64,000 bases of DNA from Candidatus Pseudobacter hemicellulosilyticus (GTDB taxonomy: Bacteria; Bacteroidota; Bacteroidia; Chitinophagales; Chitinophagaceae), in contig CP119311.1 of the NCBI GenBank assembly GCA_029202545.1, positions 6,324,001 through 6,388,000 on the forward strand. Reading direction: 5' to 3'. Both the position numbers and the translations under genes were made by a program. Numbering within the stretch: the first letter of the stretch is position 1; each line of letters begins with the position of its first letter. This document shows, piece after piece, positions 1 to 8,631 of the stretch. The notes beneath the pieces were generated by a model. It did no database searches. It was not told where the DNA came from and was given only the letters and a program-made list of their open reading frames with translations.

Positions 1-410
1 TTGCTCCCCACCCGTTTGGTTACCGGCGTTTCGTCCGTTATCACCGGTTTTGCACCACCTACCATTACCTTCAGCTGGTATTGGCGAGTGGTTCCGTCCT
101 CGGCTTTGACGGTATAGGAAACACCATCGGTAAATTTCACTTTAGCTCCCGAAGCAGGTACTATGGTAGCCCCTTCAGAAACGGTGATCACCGGCGCAAT
201 ACTGTCCGGCATTGGCCATGAGGTTTCTGCGGGCCAAATGACCATCACTGTATCCACATCAAGAACTGCCTCAATGGCATCCTGCTGTGTTCCTTCAGCT
301 ACAGTAAAAGAAGTTATTTCATTATAAGGCCTTGGAGCCGTTTCATATTCCTTTTTACAGCCAACGATTACCAGTAGCAAAAAGGGTACTGCATATAATA
401 GGGTTCTCAT
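1..410 (-). CDS. lipoprotein, DUF5018-like, cut by window edge
   Basis: This is the first 136 codons of a gene that runs off the left end. The ATG (408-410) shares one base with the TAA of the upstream gene (TAATG), so the two are translationally coupled. The N-terminus is a lipoprotein signal with lipobox VIVGC (Cys18) followed by KK, so it is probably anchored in the outer membrane. The visible part carries a bacterial Ig-like repeat with the same plan as its upstream neighbour: a value predicted, a 'V(T/S)xGATxxPxSG' turn, then 'Y.V.AEDGTTxxY.LKV'. That plan is typical of surface lipoproteins annotated as DUF5018. The function is unknown. It is the most distal visible gene of the sigma/FecR/TonB-receptor operon. 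Confidence 0.7.
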   Translation of the reverse strand, partial: MRTLLYAVPFLLLVIVGCKKEYETAPRPYNEITSFTVAEGTQQDAIEAVLDVDTVMVIWPAETSWPMPDSIAPVITVSEGATIVPASGAKVKFTDGVSYTVKAEDGTTRQYQLKVMVGGAKPVITDETPVTKRVGS

Positions 411-1144
411 TATTTATATTCGATTTTGATAGGGTTTGCTAATGTGGTGAATTTGCTGTAATACTGTACTTTGACCTTGTACAGCCCCGCAGGTGGCGAA
501 GTTGTTACACCATAGGCATATCCGTTGATAGCCGCCAATCGAAGGAGAGGGGTACTGCCGCCATCCACGGAAGAGAAAGGATATTCCGTGCCATCCTCAC
601 CAATCAACCAGCCTTTCATTACCGCCGGGTAATTAAAGGCATATGTACTGACCGATTCAAGAAGAATAACATTATCAGAATAATACCAGCTGATGGAATG
701 ATTAAATGTCAGGGGGGTGGCAGGATCTGTAGTTACTTCCCTGAAAGCTATTTCAGGTTGCAGAGAAATGATCTTCAGGGTATAGGTGCTGGTAGTCTTG
801 TCGGCCCCGGTAACGGTATATTCAATCTTGCGGCCATTGGTAAAATAGTCTACCATATCCTCAATAAAGCTTCCGCTTTCGGGGGTTACAGTAGCACCCG
901 GACTCACTACTATCTCCGGTTCCAGCAGGCTTAGGAATACAGTGGAGGGCAGATAAACAGTAATGGTCTTCTCCTTTTCATTGACGGCACCTTTAATAGT
1001 ATCCTGTGCATTGACTATCCTGTAAGATAGCAGGCGATTTTGTGGCAACTCTTCATACGGAGTTGTCTCTGTTTTGGTACAGGCGGCATGCATTACCAAT
1101 AGCAGCGCCGCAGCCAGCCAGCTGCTGATTTTCTTCAATTGCAT
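410..1144 (-). CDS. lipoprotein, DUF5018-like
   Basis: A 244-residue secreted lipoprotein. I start it at the ATG at 1142-1144, because translation from there gives a clean signal (MQLKKISSW, then a hydrophobic run, then lipobox MHAAC). The longer reading from 1189 would place 15 polar residues before the signal. Residues ~30-130 form an Ig-like unit ending in 'TSTYTLKI'; it shares the GATVTPESG turn with the downstream gene, so the two are probably paralogues by tandem duplication. The C-terminal half (a repeated 'YGVTTSPPAGLYKVKVQYYS' style of strand pattern) is not recognised. It lies 333 bases below the DUF6607 gene and may have its own promoter. Role unknown; probably a surface accessory of the receptor locus. 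Confidence 0.75.
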   Translation of the reverse strand: MQLKKISSWLAAALLLVMHAACTKTETTPYEELPQNRLLSYRIVNAQDTIKGAVNEKEKTITVYLPSTVFLSLLEPEIVVSPGATVTPESGSFIEDMVDYFTNGRKIEYTVTGADKTTSTYTLKIISLQPEIAFREVTTDPATPLTFNHSISWYYSDNVILLESVSTYAFNYPAVMKGWLIGEDGTEYPFSSVDGGSTPLLRLAAINGYAYGVTTSPPAGLYKVKVQYYSKFTTLANPIKIEYK

Positions 1145-1477
1145 TATTCTTGAATTTTGATGATCTCTTTGTAAATACCCGTTATTCATCTATAAGCATG
1201 TATACTTTCTTCTACACAGCTGAGGCTGCCAGTATACCTATCGTACATTTTGTGATAAGGCTATTTGTGTTTTATTGCTTTGAATATGGGTTGCAAAGGT
1301 GCCTATACTTTTATACCACTCCCGGAAAAACTATTACCGTTCGGGGAATTATAAAGCCAGTATCCCGTAGCAGTTCTGCTACAGGAAACAGGCTTATTGG
1401 TTCTGCCGACTTTGATTATAACGTACTGAGACCTGAGGAGCTAATTTCTTATGCGCCTATTTAAGGTTTGTGTTAAC
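1145..1477. other. intergenic region without a supported gene
   Basis: 333 bases between the DUF6607 gene and the lipoprotein pair. It holds a perfect inverted repeat, GTAGCAG-tt-CTGCTAC (1367-1382), with no T-run on either side, so it reads as a possible operator or processing hairpin rather than a terminator. I found no exact TAnnTTTG box on the minus strand. A 104-codon plus-strand open frame here has no recognisable features and is not called. Confidence 0.5.
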
Positions 1478-2389
1478 TTAAAGGTACTTGCTGATCAACG
1501 CTTCAACAGCTTTCTTTTTTTCCTCCCGGGCAAGTTCTTTCTCCGCCAGTTCATCCAGCTCCATAAACAGTACCTTGCCGGCTACCTTATTTTGCAGGAT
1601 GATCTTGCCGGAGGCATTCATTTTCTGTGCCCAGACTTCTTTCACATCCTGCCAGTAGGCGGCGCGCTCAGCTGTCCAGAAGGCTTTAGCTCCGGCGCAA
1701 GCGCTATCCGGCAGCCGGACATATTTATTGTATCCCTTTTCCCCGGCCAGCAGGCTGTCTGCTGTTCCGGGATTACGGATGATCTTCTTGTTGTCCTGCT
1801 CATGCAGGTAACCTGCCGGTGAGACAGTAATCCTATTGGTTCGCTCCAAAATATTATAGTCCTTCCTGGTAGTGTATTCCCGGCGCGGCAGGGGCGCATC
1901 CGTAGTATTGAGCCAGAAGATTTGGTTATTGGCCCGTACCCATTCAGAAGAGCCCGCATAACGTGGCGCATCACTGACTTCCCAGACAGACTGCGTCCAC
2001 TGGCCCTTTACAGCTGCGCGGGGCAGCTGCAGCCTGGTCCATTCTTTGTCATTGGTATACTGCCAGCGTTCTGTTTGTTCATATTGCCAGTCTTCCCGCC
2101 AGTGCTTGATAACAGTCCCTTTCCCATCCGGGATAACAAGCAGGTGCTGGATCATTACCTTATCCTTTGTTTCTTCAATGATATAGGCCAGCTCAGTGAC
2201 GGCAAAATTATCCATCGGATGCGCGAGCCTTTTCACAGTAGTATCATTGGTAAATGTCTCGGCATAGTTAAAAGTGACGGCAAAACAGCCGCATAAGTTG
2301 CTGATAGCTTCCCTGCCCTGTTTCTTTTGGGCCATTCCTGAAAATACGGCCATCATTAGCGTGCCGGTAAATAATACTTTCCTGATCAT
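1478..2389 (-). CDS. DUF6607 family protein
   Basis: A 303-residue exported protein with a signal peptide ending FSGMAQ. It carries the hallmarks of the DUF6607 family seen across Bacteroidota: the 'SNLCGCFAVTFNYAETF' start, a 'QHLLV' strand, 'IVKHWREDWQYE', 'VKGQWTQSVWEV', 'SPRYxGSxxWV' and 'TTDAPLPRREYTTRKDYN'. Length fits the family. No biochemical role is established that I can name. It follows the TonB receptor and leucine-rich lipoprotein in the same direction, 87 bases below the latter, so it probably acts in the same uptake pathway (inference). The two conserved cysteines in CGC and one near the C-terminus could bind a ligand or form a disulfide. Confidence 0.85.
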   Translation of the reverse strand: MIRKVLFTGTLMMAVFSGMAQKKQGREAISNLCGCFAVTFNYAETFTNDTTVKRLAHPMDNFAVTELAYIIEETKDKVMIQHLLVIPDGKGTVIKHWREDWQYEQTERWQYTNDKEWTRLQLPRAAVKGQWTQSVWEVSDAPRYAGSSEWVRANNQIFWLNTTDAPLPRREYTTRKDYNILERTNRITVSPAGYLHEQDNKKIIRNPGTADSLLAGEKGYNKYVRLPDSACAGAKAFWTAERAAYWQDVKEVWAQKMNASGKIILQNKVAGKVLFMELDELAEKELAREEKKKAVEALISKYL

Positions 2390-2476
2390 TGTTTGGTTTT
2401 TAATGCGCTGAGAAATACAGATACCAGGTCAATAGGATGACCTGGCTCTGCTGCTGGATATACTTTATGGGTTAGA

Positions 2477-4000
2477 TTAATCTACATACTCTACTTCTAC
2501 ATCATCTGGCTGAAGATAAAAGGAATCACCATAAGGGCTTTTATTCTGGTCTACCCCTTTGGGGAAAATGATCTTTTTCAGTTTGGGTCCCTGGTAGGCG
2601 CCTTCCCAGTCGCCATATTCTGAGTGTAAGATGGCAAGCCAGATCTTTTTCCATTTCCGCAGATCCAGGATGGTATTTTCCGGATAGGTGACGCCAGTCA
2701 TCCAGAAATATTCCACTTTTTCCAGCTGGTCAATATTCTGCATATCGACAGAAGACGTCTCCATGTATTTTGGATCTGATGCATTGACGGCACAGTTAAT
2801 CCAACTGATGGAGCTAAGGTTAGGCGCCATTGCATAGAAGTCGATGGCGGCAGGGAAATTGATCTGCTGAACGGATAAGTCTGTCATTTGACCACCCGTG
2901 AGCGAAAACTCTTTGATCCTGGTAGTTTCATTATAACCTAAGGGGTAGCCATTCCACTCTCCTGTTTTTACAAATACTCTTCCGGTAAGAATTAACATTT
3001 TGATCCCGGACAATTTTAATTGCCCCATTTCCGTGGAAGCAGTATTTACAATGGCCCAGGTAGCGCCTCCACCCTCAATTTGTACAGTATCTATGGCCAT
3101 CAGTGAGGTTTCACCAAACCGGATCTCTGTTAACAATTTCTTATCTGGAACGATCAGGGTTGTCAATGACGGGATCTCCAACTGCAATATCTCCAGGGAT
3201 TCACAGGTACCGGTCAGATCCAATCGTTGCATTGCATCCTTTCCAAAAATGCGTAGTTTTTTAAGATTATCCAAACTATCCATCACCAGTTTATTGCCGT
3301 CCTTGACCCTGAGCCAGAGGCTTTCCAGTTTGGTGAATTTATTGAGATTGATCACCTGGTTCTCCCCATCCATTCTTCCCCAGTCTTCCATCAGCACCCG
3401 GAGATTGGTAAACTTTTTAAGATCACTGTACAGCATGGAATAATTGGAACCAAGGCTATCCACATTATCGATATCTGACCGCCGGAAAGCGACATACGAC
3501 TTTCCTTCTATAGGCAGGATCTTGTAAGCATCTTTCAAAAAATACTCCATACCCTCCGAGAAATTGGAGGAGAAGATCACCTCTTCATTATCGTATCCAT
3601 TTTTATTGTCTTCCAGTTCTTTGATCAGAATAGCCTTTCGTGGGAGGAGGTCACTTAGTTGGGTAGCGAGCGTGTAGACCTCCTGGTATTTTTCAGGGAA
3701 GTTGATGTTCTCATCGGTCCGTAGTTTATCAATGAGCGGCAGGATATCCTTCAGTAATTTCACGCTGTTGAGCATTCCTGTCAGTTTCTCCTTAACAGTA
3801 GGATCTGTTACCCGCTCATTAAGCAGCCTGTCCAGCGGTTCTATATCTGCATCAGTAATGGTTGTCTTTTCAGATACACTCAGAATCCGCTCTTCTGTGA
3901 GCTGGTTATAATTGATGCTTTCACCCTGCTGGTCTTTTTTACAGGAAACCGAGATCAGGAGGAGCAGCAATGATAAGAGGTATGTGCTTTTTTGGATCAT
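2477..4000 (-). CDS. surface lipoprotein with leucine-rich-like segments
   Basis: A 507-residue lipoprotein (lipobox LISVSC, Cys20, followed by KKDQ). Residues ~25-130 are helical and charged. From ~190 to 330 the sequence has irregular leucine-rich spacing of the kind 'LKKFTNLRVL', 'LNKFTKLESLWL', 'LDNLKKLRIF', 'CESLEILQL', which suggests a solenoid binding surface. The C-terminus (~440-507) again has leucine-rich spacing. It begins 34 bases below the TonB receptor stop, so it is co-transcribed and is the best candidate for the substrate-capturing partner of that receptor. No exact family is recognised. Confidence 0.7.
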   Translation of the reverse strand: MIQKSTYLLSLLLLLISVSCKKDQQGESINYNQLTEERILSVSEKTTITDADIEPLDRLLNERVTDPTVKEKLTGMLNSVKLLKDILPLIDKLRTDENINFPEKYQEVYTLATQLSDLLPRKAILIKELEDNKNGYDNEEVIFSSNFSEGMEYFLKDAYKILPIEGKSYVAFRRSDIDNVDSLGSNYSMLYSDLKKFTNLRVLMEDWGRMDGENQVINLNKFTKLESLWLRVKDGNKLVMDSLDNLKKLRIFGKDAMQRLDLTGTCESLEILQLEIPSLTTLIVPDKKLLTEIRFGETSLMAIDTVQIEGGGATWAIVNTASTEMGQLKLSGIKMLILTGRVFVKTGEWNGYPLGYNETTRIKEFSLTGGQMTDLSVQQINFPAAIDFYAMAPNLSSISWINCAVNASDPKYMETSSVDMQNIDQLEKVEYFWMTGVTYPENTILDLRKWKKIWLAILHSEYGDWEGAYQGPKLKKIIFPKGVDQNKSPYGDSFYLQPDDVEVEYVD

Positions 4001-4033
4001 GATGAATTAGTGGTTGTATTAGAAATGAGTTGA

Positions 4034-6769
4034 TCAGTTGAACAGGTTATAGGACAGCTTTACAAAATAACTTCGACCATAAAACAGCCGTATGGTTTGG
4101 GTCTGCCCCGTGATGCCAGGAGGAGGATCAATAGCCTTGTAGCTGATGTCCCGCACATCAAAAAGATCGCGCACACCAAGGCGCAGGTCCAGCTTTTCTT
4201 TCCAGAAACTCCGGGCGATATTGCAATCCATATTATGGTAGGCATCGGTCTTGTTGAGGACTTTCAGGTAGCCTGCGGGCTGAAGATCCGGACCAATAGG
4301 GCCCTGGGGAATAAATGAGTACATGGGTTGCCGGCCCACATACCTGTAAAAAACGGCCACCCTGATGGCCAGCGGGAAAACATAGGTGAATTGGGCACTG
4401 CCCTGAGTGGTAGAGAGAAAGCCCTTGTAATTATTTGCCGTGGCATCATCATCACCACGGTAAGCCAGTACAGACCCGGCCAGCGCTATATTGAATTTAT
4501 CAGATACCAGGTTTATGTTGAGCTGGTTCAGCAGGCCGTTGTATTTGTTCTCATTGGTATAGGTGTTCCGCCCGGTCAGCTGGGTTTGTCCAGGCTCCCG
4601 GTAGGTAATGGACACAATGCGGTCGTTGATATGCTGGAATAGAGAACTGAGACTGGTTTCCAGTCGCAGGTTGCTTTTCAGCTCCCGGTGGTGCGCCCAT
4701 TGCAGTTCGGCCGATTTACCGTATTCCGGTCGCAGGTCAGGATTGCCGCGATAGTCATGTACGGCATCTACAAACCAGCTGTACAGTTCTTCATAGTTGG
4801 GAAAGCGGGTGGAAGTACCAACGATCAGGCGGAGATCGTTACGGTCGTTGAGCCGATACCGGGTAGTGACAGACTGGTTGGTTCGCATGTGCAGGTGACT
4901 GCTGTAATTGACCCGGAAGCCGGGGCGGACCATGATCTTCTTAGATACATTCCATTCAAAAGAGCTGTAGGCGGCGCCGGTGAACAAAGTCTTTTCCACC
5001 GGTGTGCTGAGGGACACATCATTGAACCAGCTGGTATAGCCCTGGTTGCCGGTGGTATTGTCCATTTCAAAGCCGAGATTATAATCCAGTTTATCTGTAA
5101 CGATGGGCTTCAGCAGCGTGCCTTTGGCGTAAAAGCCCTGCGACTGATAATACTTCTGCCAGTCGGTGGCTTTAAGCCGCTCACTGCCGGGGATGCCATA
5201 GGATTTGTCCAATACGGAATTATCCTCGAGGTTGATGGCTTGTCGCCGGTGTTCCAATCCATTCTTCTGTAAAGAGACATCCACGGAGTAATAGGCATCT
5301 TTCCAGAAATCGCCGCGGATGCTGAGGTGCTGGTTATAGCGTTCATTCCGATAATCGTTGTTTACACCGGCATTGATGATGATCTGCTCATCCTTCAGCA
5401 GGAAGCCGGTAGGTACCTGTCCGTAATTAGTCAGCTGGGAAGTGAAATAATTGAACTTATAGAACAGGTTGAGCCTTTTGCCAGTGCGGGAGATATAGGC
5501 GTTGCCATTCCAGGATATTTTGGGCGACCACTCATACCCTCTTTGGGGAGGATAGTAGGGATCGATGGCATCCAGGATCAGCCCCGCTCCTTCCCGCTCA
5601 CCCCAGTAGCCATTGAACTGGTCGCGGGAGACGGAGCCGCCGATGGACAGGTTATCTTTCAGTTTATGGCTCAGGTTCATTCGCTGGATATGCCTGCCTT
5701 TGGCTTCGGGTTTACCGCTCAGGTTATATTCATTGCGGACAGTTTCTTCCTGCAGTTCGAAAGTCAGGTCGGTTTTGTTGCGGGACGTTTTCTTAGTGAT
5801 GATATTGATGACGCCGGAGATACTGTTGGCGCCATATTCCACGCCCATGGCTCCTTTCACAATCTCCACACGTTCCACATCGTCCAGGCTGATGGTGGAC
5901 AGGTCTACATCGCTTCCCATGTTCTCATCGCCGGCAATGGGGATATTGTCCATGAGGATTTTCATGTACTGGCTATTGAGACCCAGTACGCGGATCTTGG
6001 CCCTGCCTAAGCCGGATTGGTTTTCGATCTCGATATTGAGTTGCTGCTTTAGCAGTTCGGCTACAGTACTGACGGCCATATTCTGGATCTGCTTCTTATC
6101 GATCACCTCCACCCGGTAAATGGATTTATTGAGCGATTGCGGCCGGTACTGGCCTGTGACCACAACGGGGTTCATAGCGCTGCTGGCTTCGGAAGGACTC
6201 AGGACGATCTGTATATTGCTGGTTTTGCCATTGGAGATGGTAAGCTGCTGTTGTTTGTCGGCATAGCTGACATGGGTCAGTTGCAGGGTATACTTCCCTA
6301 CCGGCAGTTCTTTAAAGGTAAAACGTCCCTGCTCGTCCGTGACCGTGATCCGCTGGCCGCCGGATAAGGTTACTGTTACACCTGCCACTGGCAGCCTGGC
6401 GGCATCAGTCACTACGCCCTGCACTGTACCTTTGCCTTTGTCAGCCACCGACAATTTTATAGCTATCGTATTGCCGGATCTGTGGAAAGACAGGTTTGTC
6501 TGATTGGTCAGCTGCTGAAGCAAGGCACTGATGGCACCACTGGCAGGCGATAAGGTTATTTTACGGGACAGTTCATTGCCCAGGTCACTGTACATAAAAT
6601 TGATCCCGCCTTTCTGTTGCAGCTGATCCAATACTGCTTTTACTTCCAGGGTTTGTGGGCTGATACTGATAACCGGCTCCTGGGCCTGTAAAGATGAATG
6701 CAGGAACAGGAGGCAACAGAGCATAGGTATCCAGCCCTTTGTTTTAATAAAGGTTAGTGATTTGTCCAT
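4034..6769 (-). CDS. STN-type TonB-dependent outer-membrane receptor
   Basis: A 911-residue receptor. Order: signal peptide to ~29; secretin/TonB short N-terminal (STN) domain ~35-105 ('FMYSDLGNELSRKITL'), which talks to the FecR anti-sigma factor; carboxypeptidase-like regulatory domain ~115-195; plug ~205-335 with 'RVLGLNSQYMKILMDN', 'DDVERVEIVKGAMGVEYGANSISGVINI'-type motifs; then a 22-strand barrel ending in aromatic Phe-Asn. The plug is of the siderophore/haem/cobalamin kind, not SusC. With the sigma and FecR genes directly upstream (17-base gap to FecR), it forms a trans-envelope signalling system: ligand binding releases the sigma factor. The ligand is unknown; a metal complex is the usual choice for this architecture (inference). 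Confidence 0.9.
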   Translation of the reverse strand: MDKSLTFIKTKGWIPMLCCLLFLHSSLQAQEPVISISPQTLEVKAVLDQLQQKGGINFMYSDLGNELSRKITLSPASGAISALLQQLTNQTNLSFHRSGNTIAIKLSVADKGKGTVQGVVTDAARLPVAGVTVTLSGGQRITVTDEQGRFTFKELPVGKYTLQLTHVSYADKQQQLTISNGKTSNIQIVLSPSEASSAMNPVVVTGQYRPQSLNKSIYRVEVIDKKQIQNMAVSTVAELLKQQLNIEIENQSGLGRAKIRVLGLNSQYMKILMDNIPIAGDENMGSDVDLSTISLDDVERVEIVKGAMGVEYGANSISGVINIITKKTSRNKTDLTFELQEETVRNEYNLSGKPEAKGRHIQRMNLSHKLKDNLSIGGSVSRDQFNGYWGEREGAGLILDAIDPYYPPQRGYEWSPKISWNGNAYISRTGKRLNLFYKFNYFTSQLTNYGQVPTGFLLKDEQIIINAGVNNDYRNERYNQHLSIRGDFWKDAYYSVDVSLQKNGLEHRRQAINLEDNSVLDKSYGIPGSERLKATDWQKYYQSQGFYAKGTLLKPIVTDKLDYNLGFEMDNTTGNQGYTSWFNDVSLSTPVEKTLFTGAAYSSFEWNVSKKIMVRPGFRVNYSSHLHMRTNQSVTTRYRLNDRNDLRLIVGTSTRFPNYEELYSWFVDAVHDYRGNPDLRPEYGKSAELQWAHHRELKSNLRLETSLSSLFQHINDRIVSITYREPGQTQLTGRNTYTNENKYNGLLNQLNINLVSDKFNIALAGSVLAYRGDDDATANNYKGFLSTTQGSAQFTYVFPLAIRVAVFYRYVGRQPMYSFIPQGPIGPDLQPAGYLKVLNKTDAYHNMDCNIARSFWKEKLDLRLGVRDLFDVRDISYKAIDPPPGITGQTQTIRLFYGRSYFVKLSYNLFN

Positions 6770-6786
6770 GTTGATATGATCGGCTT

Positions 6787-7767
6787 TTAGGGTGTTTTAA
6801 CGATTACCGTACTGTTTGTAAGCGAAAAATGGTTCCCGGTACTGTATTCCATCATGGAGAGTACCCGGCTGAGTGGCAGATTATCGATGGTGGCGGTCAG
6901 TGGCGCGTGCTGATTGATCCTGGTGTCCAGGATAAAGTTGACTCCATAATAAGTTGAAAGGCGTTTGAATACGTCCTGTAATGGCGCATTATTGAAGCGT
7001 AGCAATCCTTTTGTCCATCCGGCAATTTCATTAGCATCAGAGAAGGTGGAGATACTGCTGATCTGGCCGATGGATTTATCATATTGCAGGATCTCACCTG
7101 GCTGTAAGATGCGGGATTTGTTATCCGCGCCGGTAAACTGAATACTTCCTTCGGTCAATGCAACATGCATCAAAGACGTACTATCATTAGCAATATTGAA
7201 CCTTGTGCCCAGGACTTTTATGTGTGCATTGCCACTCTGTACAATAAAAGGCTTGCTGGGATTGCGGGCGATCTCAAGGAAAACTTCGCCTTGTTCCAGG
7301 ATAAGATCCCGGGTAGGGCCGGTAAAGGTTGCAGGATATTGGATAGTGCTCCCCCCCATTACATGCACAATGCTGCTGTCCGGCAGTATGATCCGGGATC
7401 GGCTGCCTTTCGGAGTGGTGAGCTTACGTAGTGTTGATGCGAGTTGCTGCTCATGCTTATTAGCTGGCTGACGAAGTAACAGGAATATGCCGAAACCCAC
7501 CACCAGAGCGGTTATACAGGCGGCAGCAACAAGTGACACAGATAAGCTCCGTACACGCGCAGGACTATTATGGGATTTAACACCCATCCTTTGCTGTAGG
7601 CCATGCCATATTTCCTGCTCCAGCACTGTATTGGCAGGGAATTGTGGCTTGTGCTCCGTGAAGAAATTATCTTCCCGTTCCAGCCAGTCGCGGATCATTT
7701 TTATTTCTTCCGGGCTGCATTGGCCGGCATGATAACGCCTGAGTAATTCGGGGTCTACATTGTGCAT
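6787..7767 (-). CDS. FecR-family anti-sigma factor
   Basis: A 326-residue inner-membrane anti-sigma protein. Residues 1-75 are cytoplasmic and begin with a short helical sigma-binding region. One membrane helix lies at ~76-98. The FecR core (~110-215) has 'TPKGSRSRIILPDSSIVHV' spacing and the 'LEQGEVFLEIA' and 'LGTRFNI' strands. The C-terminal DUF4974 domain (~255-326) has 'LRFNNAPLQDVFKRL' and contacts the STN domain of the receptor. It sits between the sigma gene (88-base gap) and receptor gene (17-base gap). A G7 run (7354-7360 region on the plus strand as C7) encodes Met-Gly-Gly-Ser and could be a slippage site. Confidence 0.92.
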   Translation of the reverse strand: MHNVDPELLRRYHAGQCSPEEIKMIRDWLEREDNFFTEHKPQFPANTVLEQEIWHGLQQRMGVKSHNSPARVRSLSVSLVAAACITALVVGFGIFLLLRQPANKHEQQLASTLRKLTTPKGSRSRIILPDSSIVHVMGGSTIQYPATFTGPTRDLILEQGEVFLEIARNPSKPFIVQSGNAHIKVLGTRFNIANDSTSLMHVALTEGSIQFTGADNKSRILQPGEILQYDKSIGQISSISTFSDANEIAGWTKGLLRFNNAPLQDVFKRLSTYYGVNFILDTRINQHAPLTATIDNLPLSRVLSMMEYSTGNHFSLTNSTVIVKTP

Positions 7768-7855
7768 ACACCTATAGATACCGGCAGACGGGCTTAACCC
7801 TTGCGGGAAAAATGAGTTTTCCGGATTTCGTAAATGATCTTAATTGATTGTGGCT

Positions 7856-8383
7856 TTATTGCTGGCGGTTATTGCTCATCTTCCTGAGTATCCTGAGGGA
7901 TTTGGAGAGATGGTATTCTACTGTTTTAATAGCAATGCCCATGCGGCCGGCAATCTCTTTATGGCTGAGCGCCTCGTACCGGCTCATACGAAAAATGGTC
8001 CTGGCGGGTTCATGCAACAGGGCTACCTGCTTTTGCAGCTGGTTGGTCAACTCCTGGTAAAGATAGTTTTGATGCGGGTTATAGATAGCATCAGCCGGGG
8101 TTTCATCGAGATCATCCACGCGCTCCATGGCCCTGCTCCGCGAGTCGCGGGCATGTTTGAACACCTGGTATTTGGCGGCTTTGGTCAGGTATTTTTCCAG
8201 GATAAACGGATCCCGTAAGGCGTGGTCCCGCTCCCAGAGGGTGATAAAGATGTTCTGCACCATGTCTTTGGCCATATCTGCATCCTGGACATACCTATAA
8301 CATATGGTATATACCGTCCCCCAATACTTTTTGAAAAGGTCGGAAAACTCTTCGGGTGTGTATTTGTAATCGTCTCTCCGCAT
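7856..8383 (-). CDS. ECF RNA polymerase sigma factor
   Basis: A 175-residue sigma-70 family ECF factor. Region 2 (~15-85) has 'DMAKDMVQNIFITLWER', which opens the promoter. Region 4 (~115-170) has 'MSRYEALSHKEIAGRMGIAIKTVEYHLSKSL', the -35-binding helix-turn-helix. It is the first gene of the operon and should direct transcription of the receptor genes when FecR lets it go. The ATG at 8383 is the only good start and gives a complete region 2. It is of the Bacteroidota FecR-linked ECF group. Confidence 0.92.
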   Translation of the reverse strand: MRRDDYKYTPEEFSDLFKKYWGTVYTICYRYVQDADMAKDMVQNIFITLWERDHALRDPFILEKYLTKAAKYQVFKHARDSRSRAMERVDDLDETPADAIYNPHQNYLYQELTNQLQKQVALLHEPARTIFRMSRYEALSHKEIAGRMGIAIKTVEYHLSKSLRILRKMSNNRQQ

Positions 8384-8507
8384 ATGAAACCCTTTCCCGG
8401 GCTATTGTCCGGGCATACAATTGGCTATGGAAGCAGATCACAGGGATAGCCTGTATATGCCGGTTTAGAAGCCAGGAAGTATTAAATGGTAAACGGGGAC
8501 AAAAATA

Positions 8508-8528
8508 GGGGCATGGAATTCATGCCCC
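8508..8528 (-). terminator. second hairpin below the GH43 gene
   Basis: A perfect 8-bp inverted repeat, GGGGCATG-gaatt-CATGCCCC. Read on the minus strand it is followed by TATTTTTG, a U-rich tail. It lies about 50 bases past the main GH43 terminator and could act as a back-up stop. The trailing TATTTTTG (8500-8507) also matches the Bacteroidota -7 consensus TAnnTTTG, but no TTG lies at the right distance, so promoter use for the sigma gene is uncertain. Confidence 0.45.
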
Positions 8529-8580
8529 TTTATACTTTGCGGTAATCGGTTTACGTGATGCGGAAAAAGTTATAACATTA

Positions 8581-8608
8581 AAAATGCTCACCGTTTGGTG
8601 AGCATTTT
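8581..8608 (-). terminator. intrinsic terminator of the GH43 gene
   Basis: A perfect 12-bp stem, AAAATGCTCACC with loop gttt, ending 24 bases below the GH43 stop. On the minus strand the stem runs into a short T-run. It separates the GH43 gene from the sigma/FecR operon that follows in the same direction. Confidence 0.8.
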
Positions 8609-8631
8609 CCTTTATACTGATAAGCTGTTTA

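Noticed and set aside
7351..7360. Seven-C run in the FecR gene as a phase-variation switch.
   Set aside because: FecR anti-sigma factors are not usual phase-variable genes. The run mainly shows that a length of seven occurs by chance here and weakens the case for the FISUMP tracts.
8500..8507. TATTTTTG as the promoter of the sigma gene at 8383.
   Set aside because: The -7 match is exact, but the required TTG is replaced by a hairpin stem; it is more likely the U-tail of a terminator.
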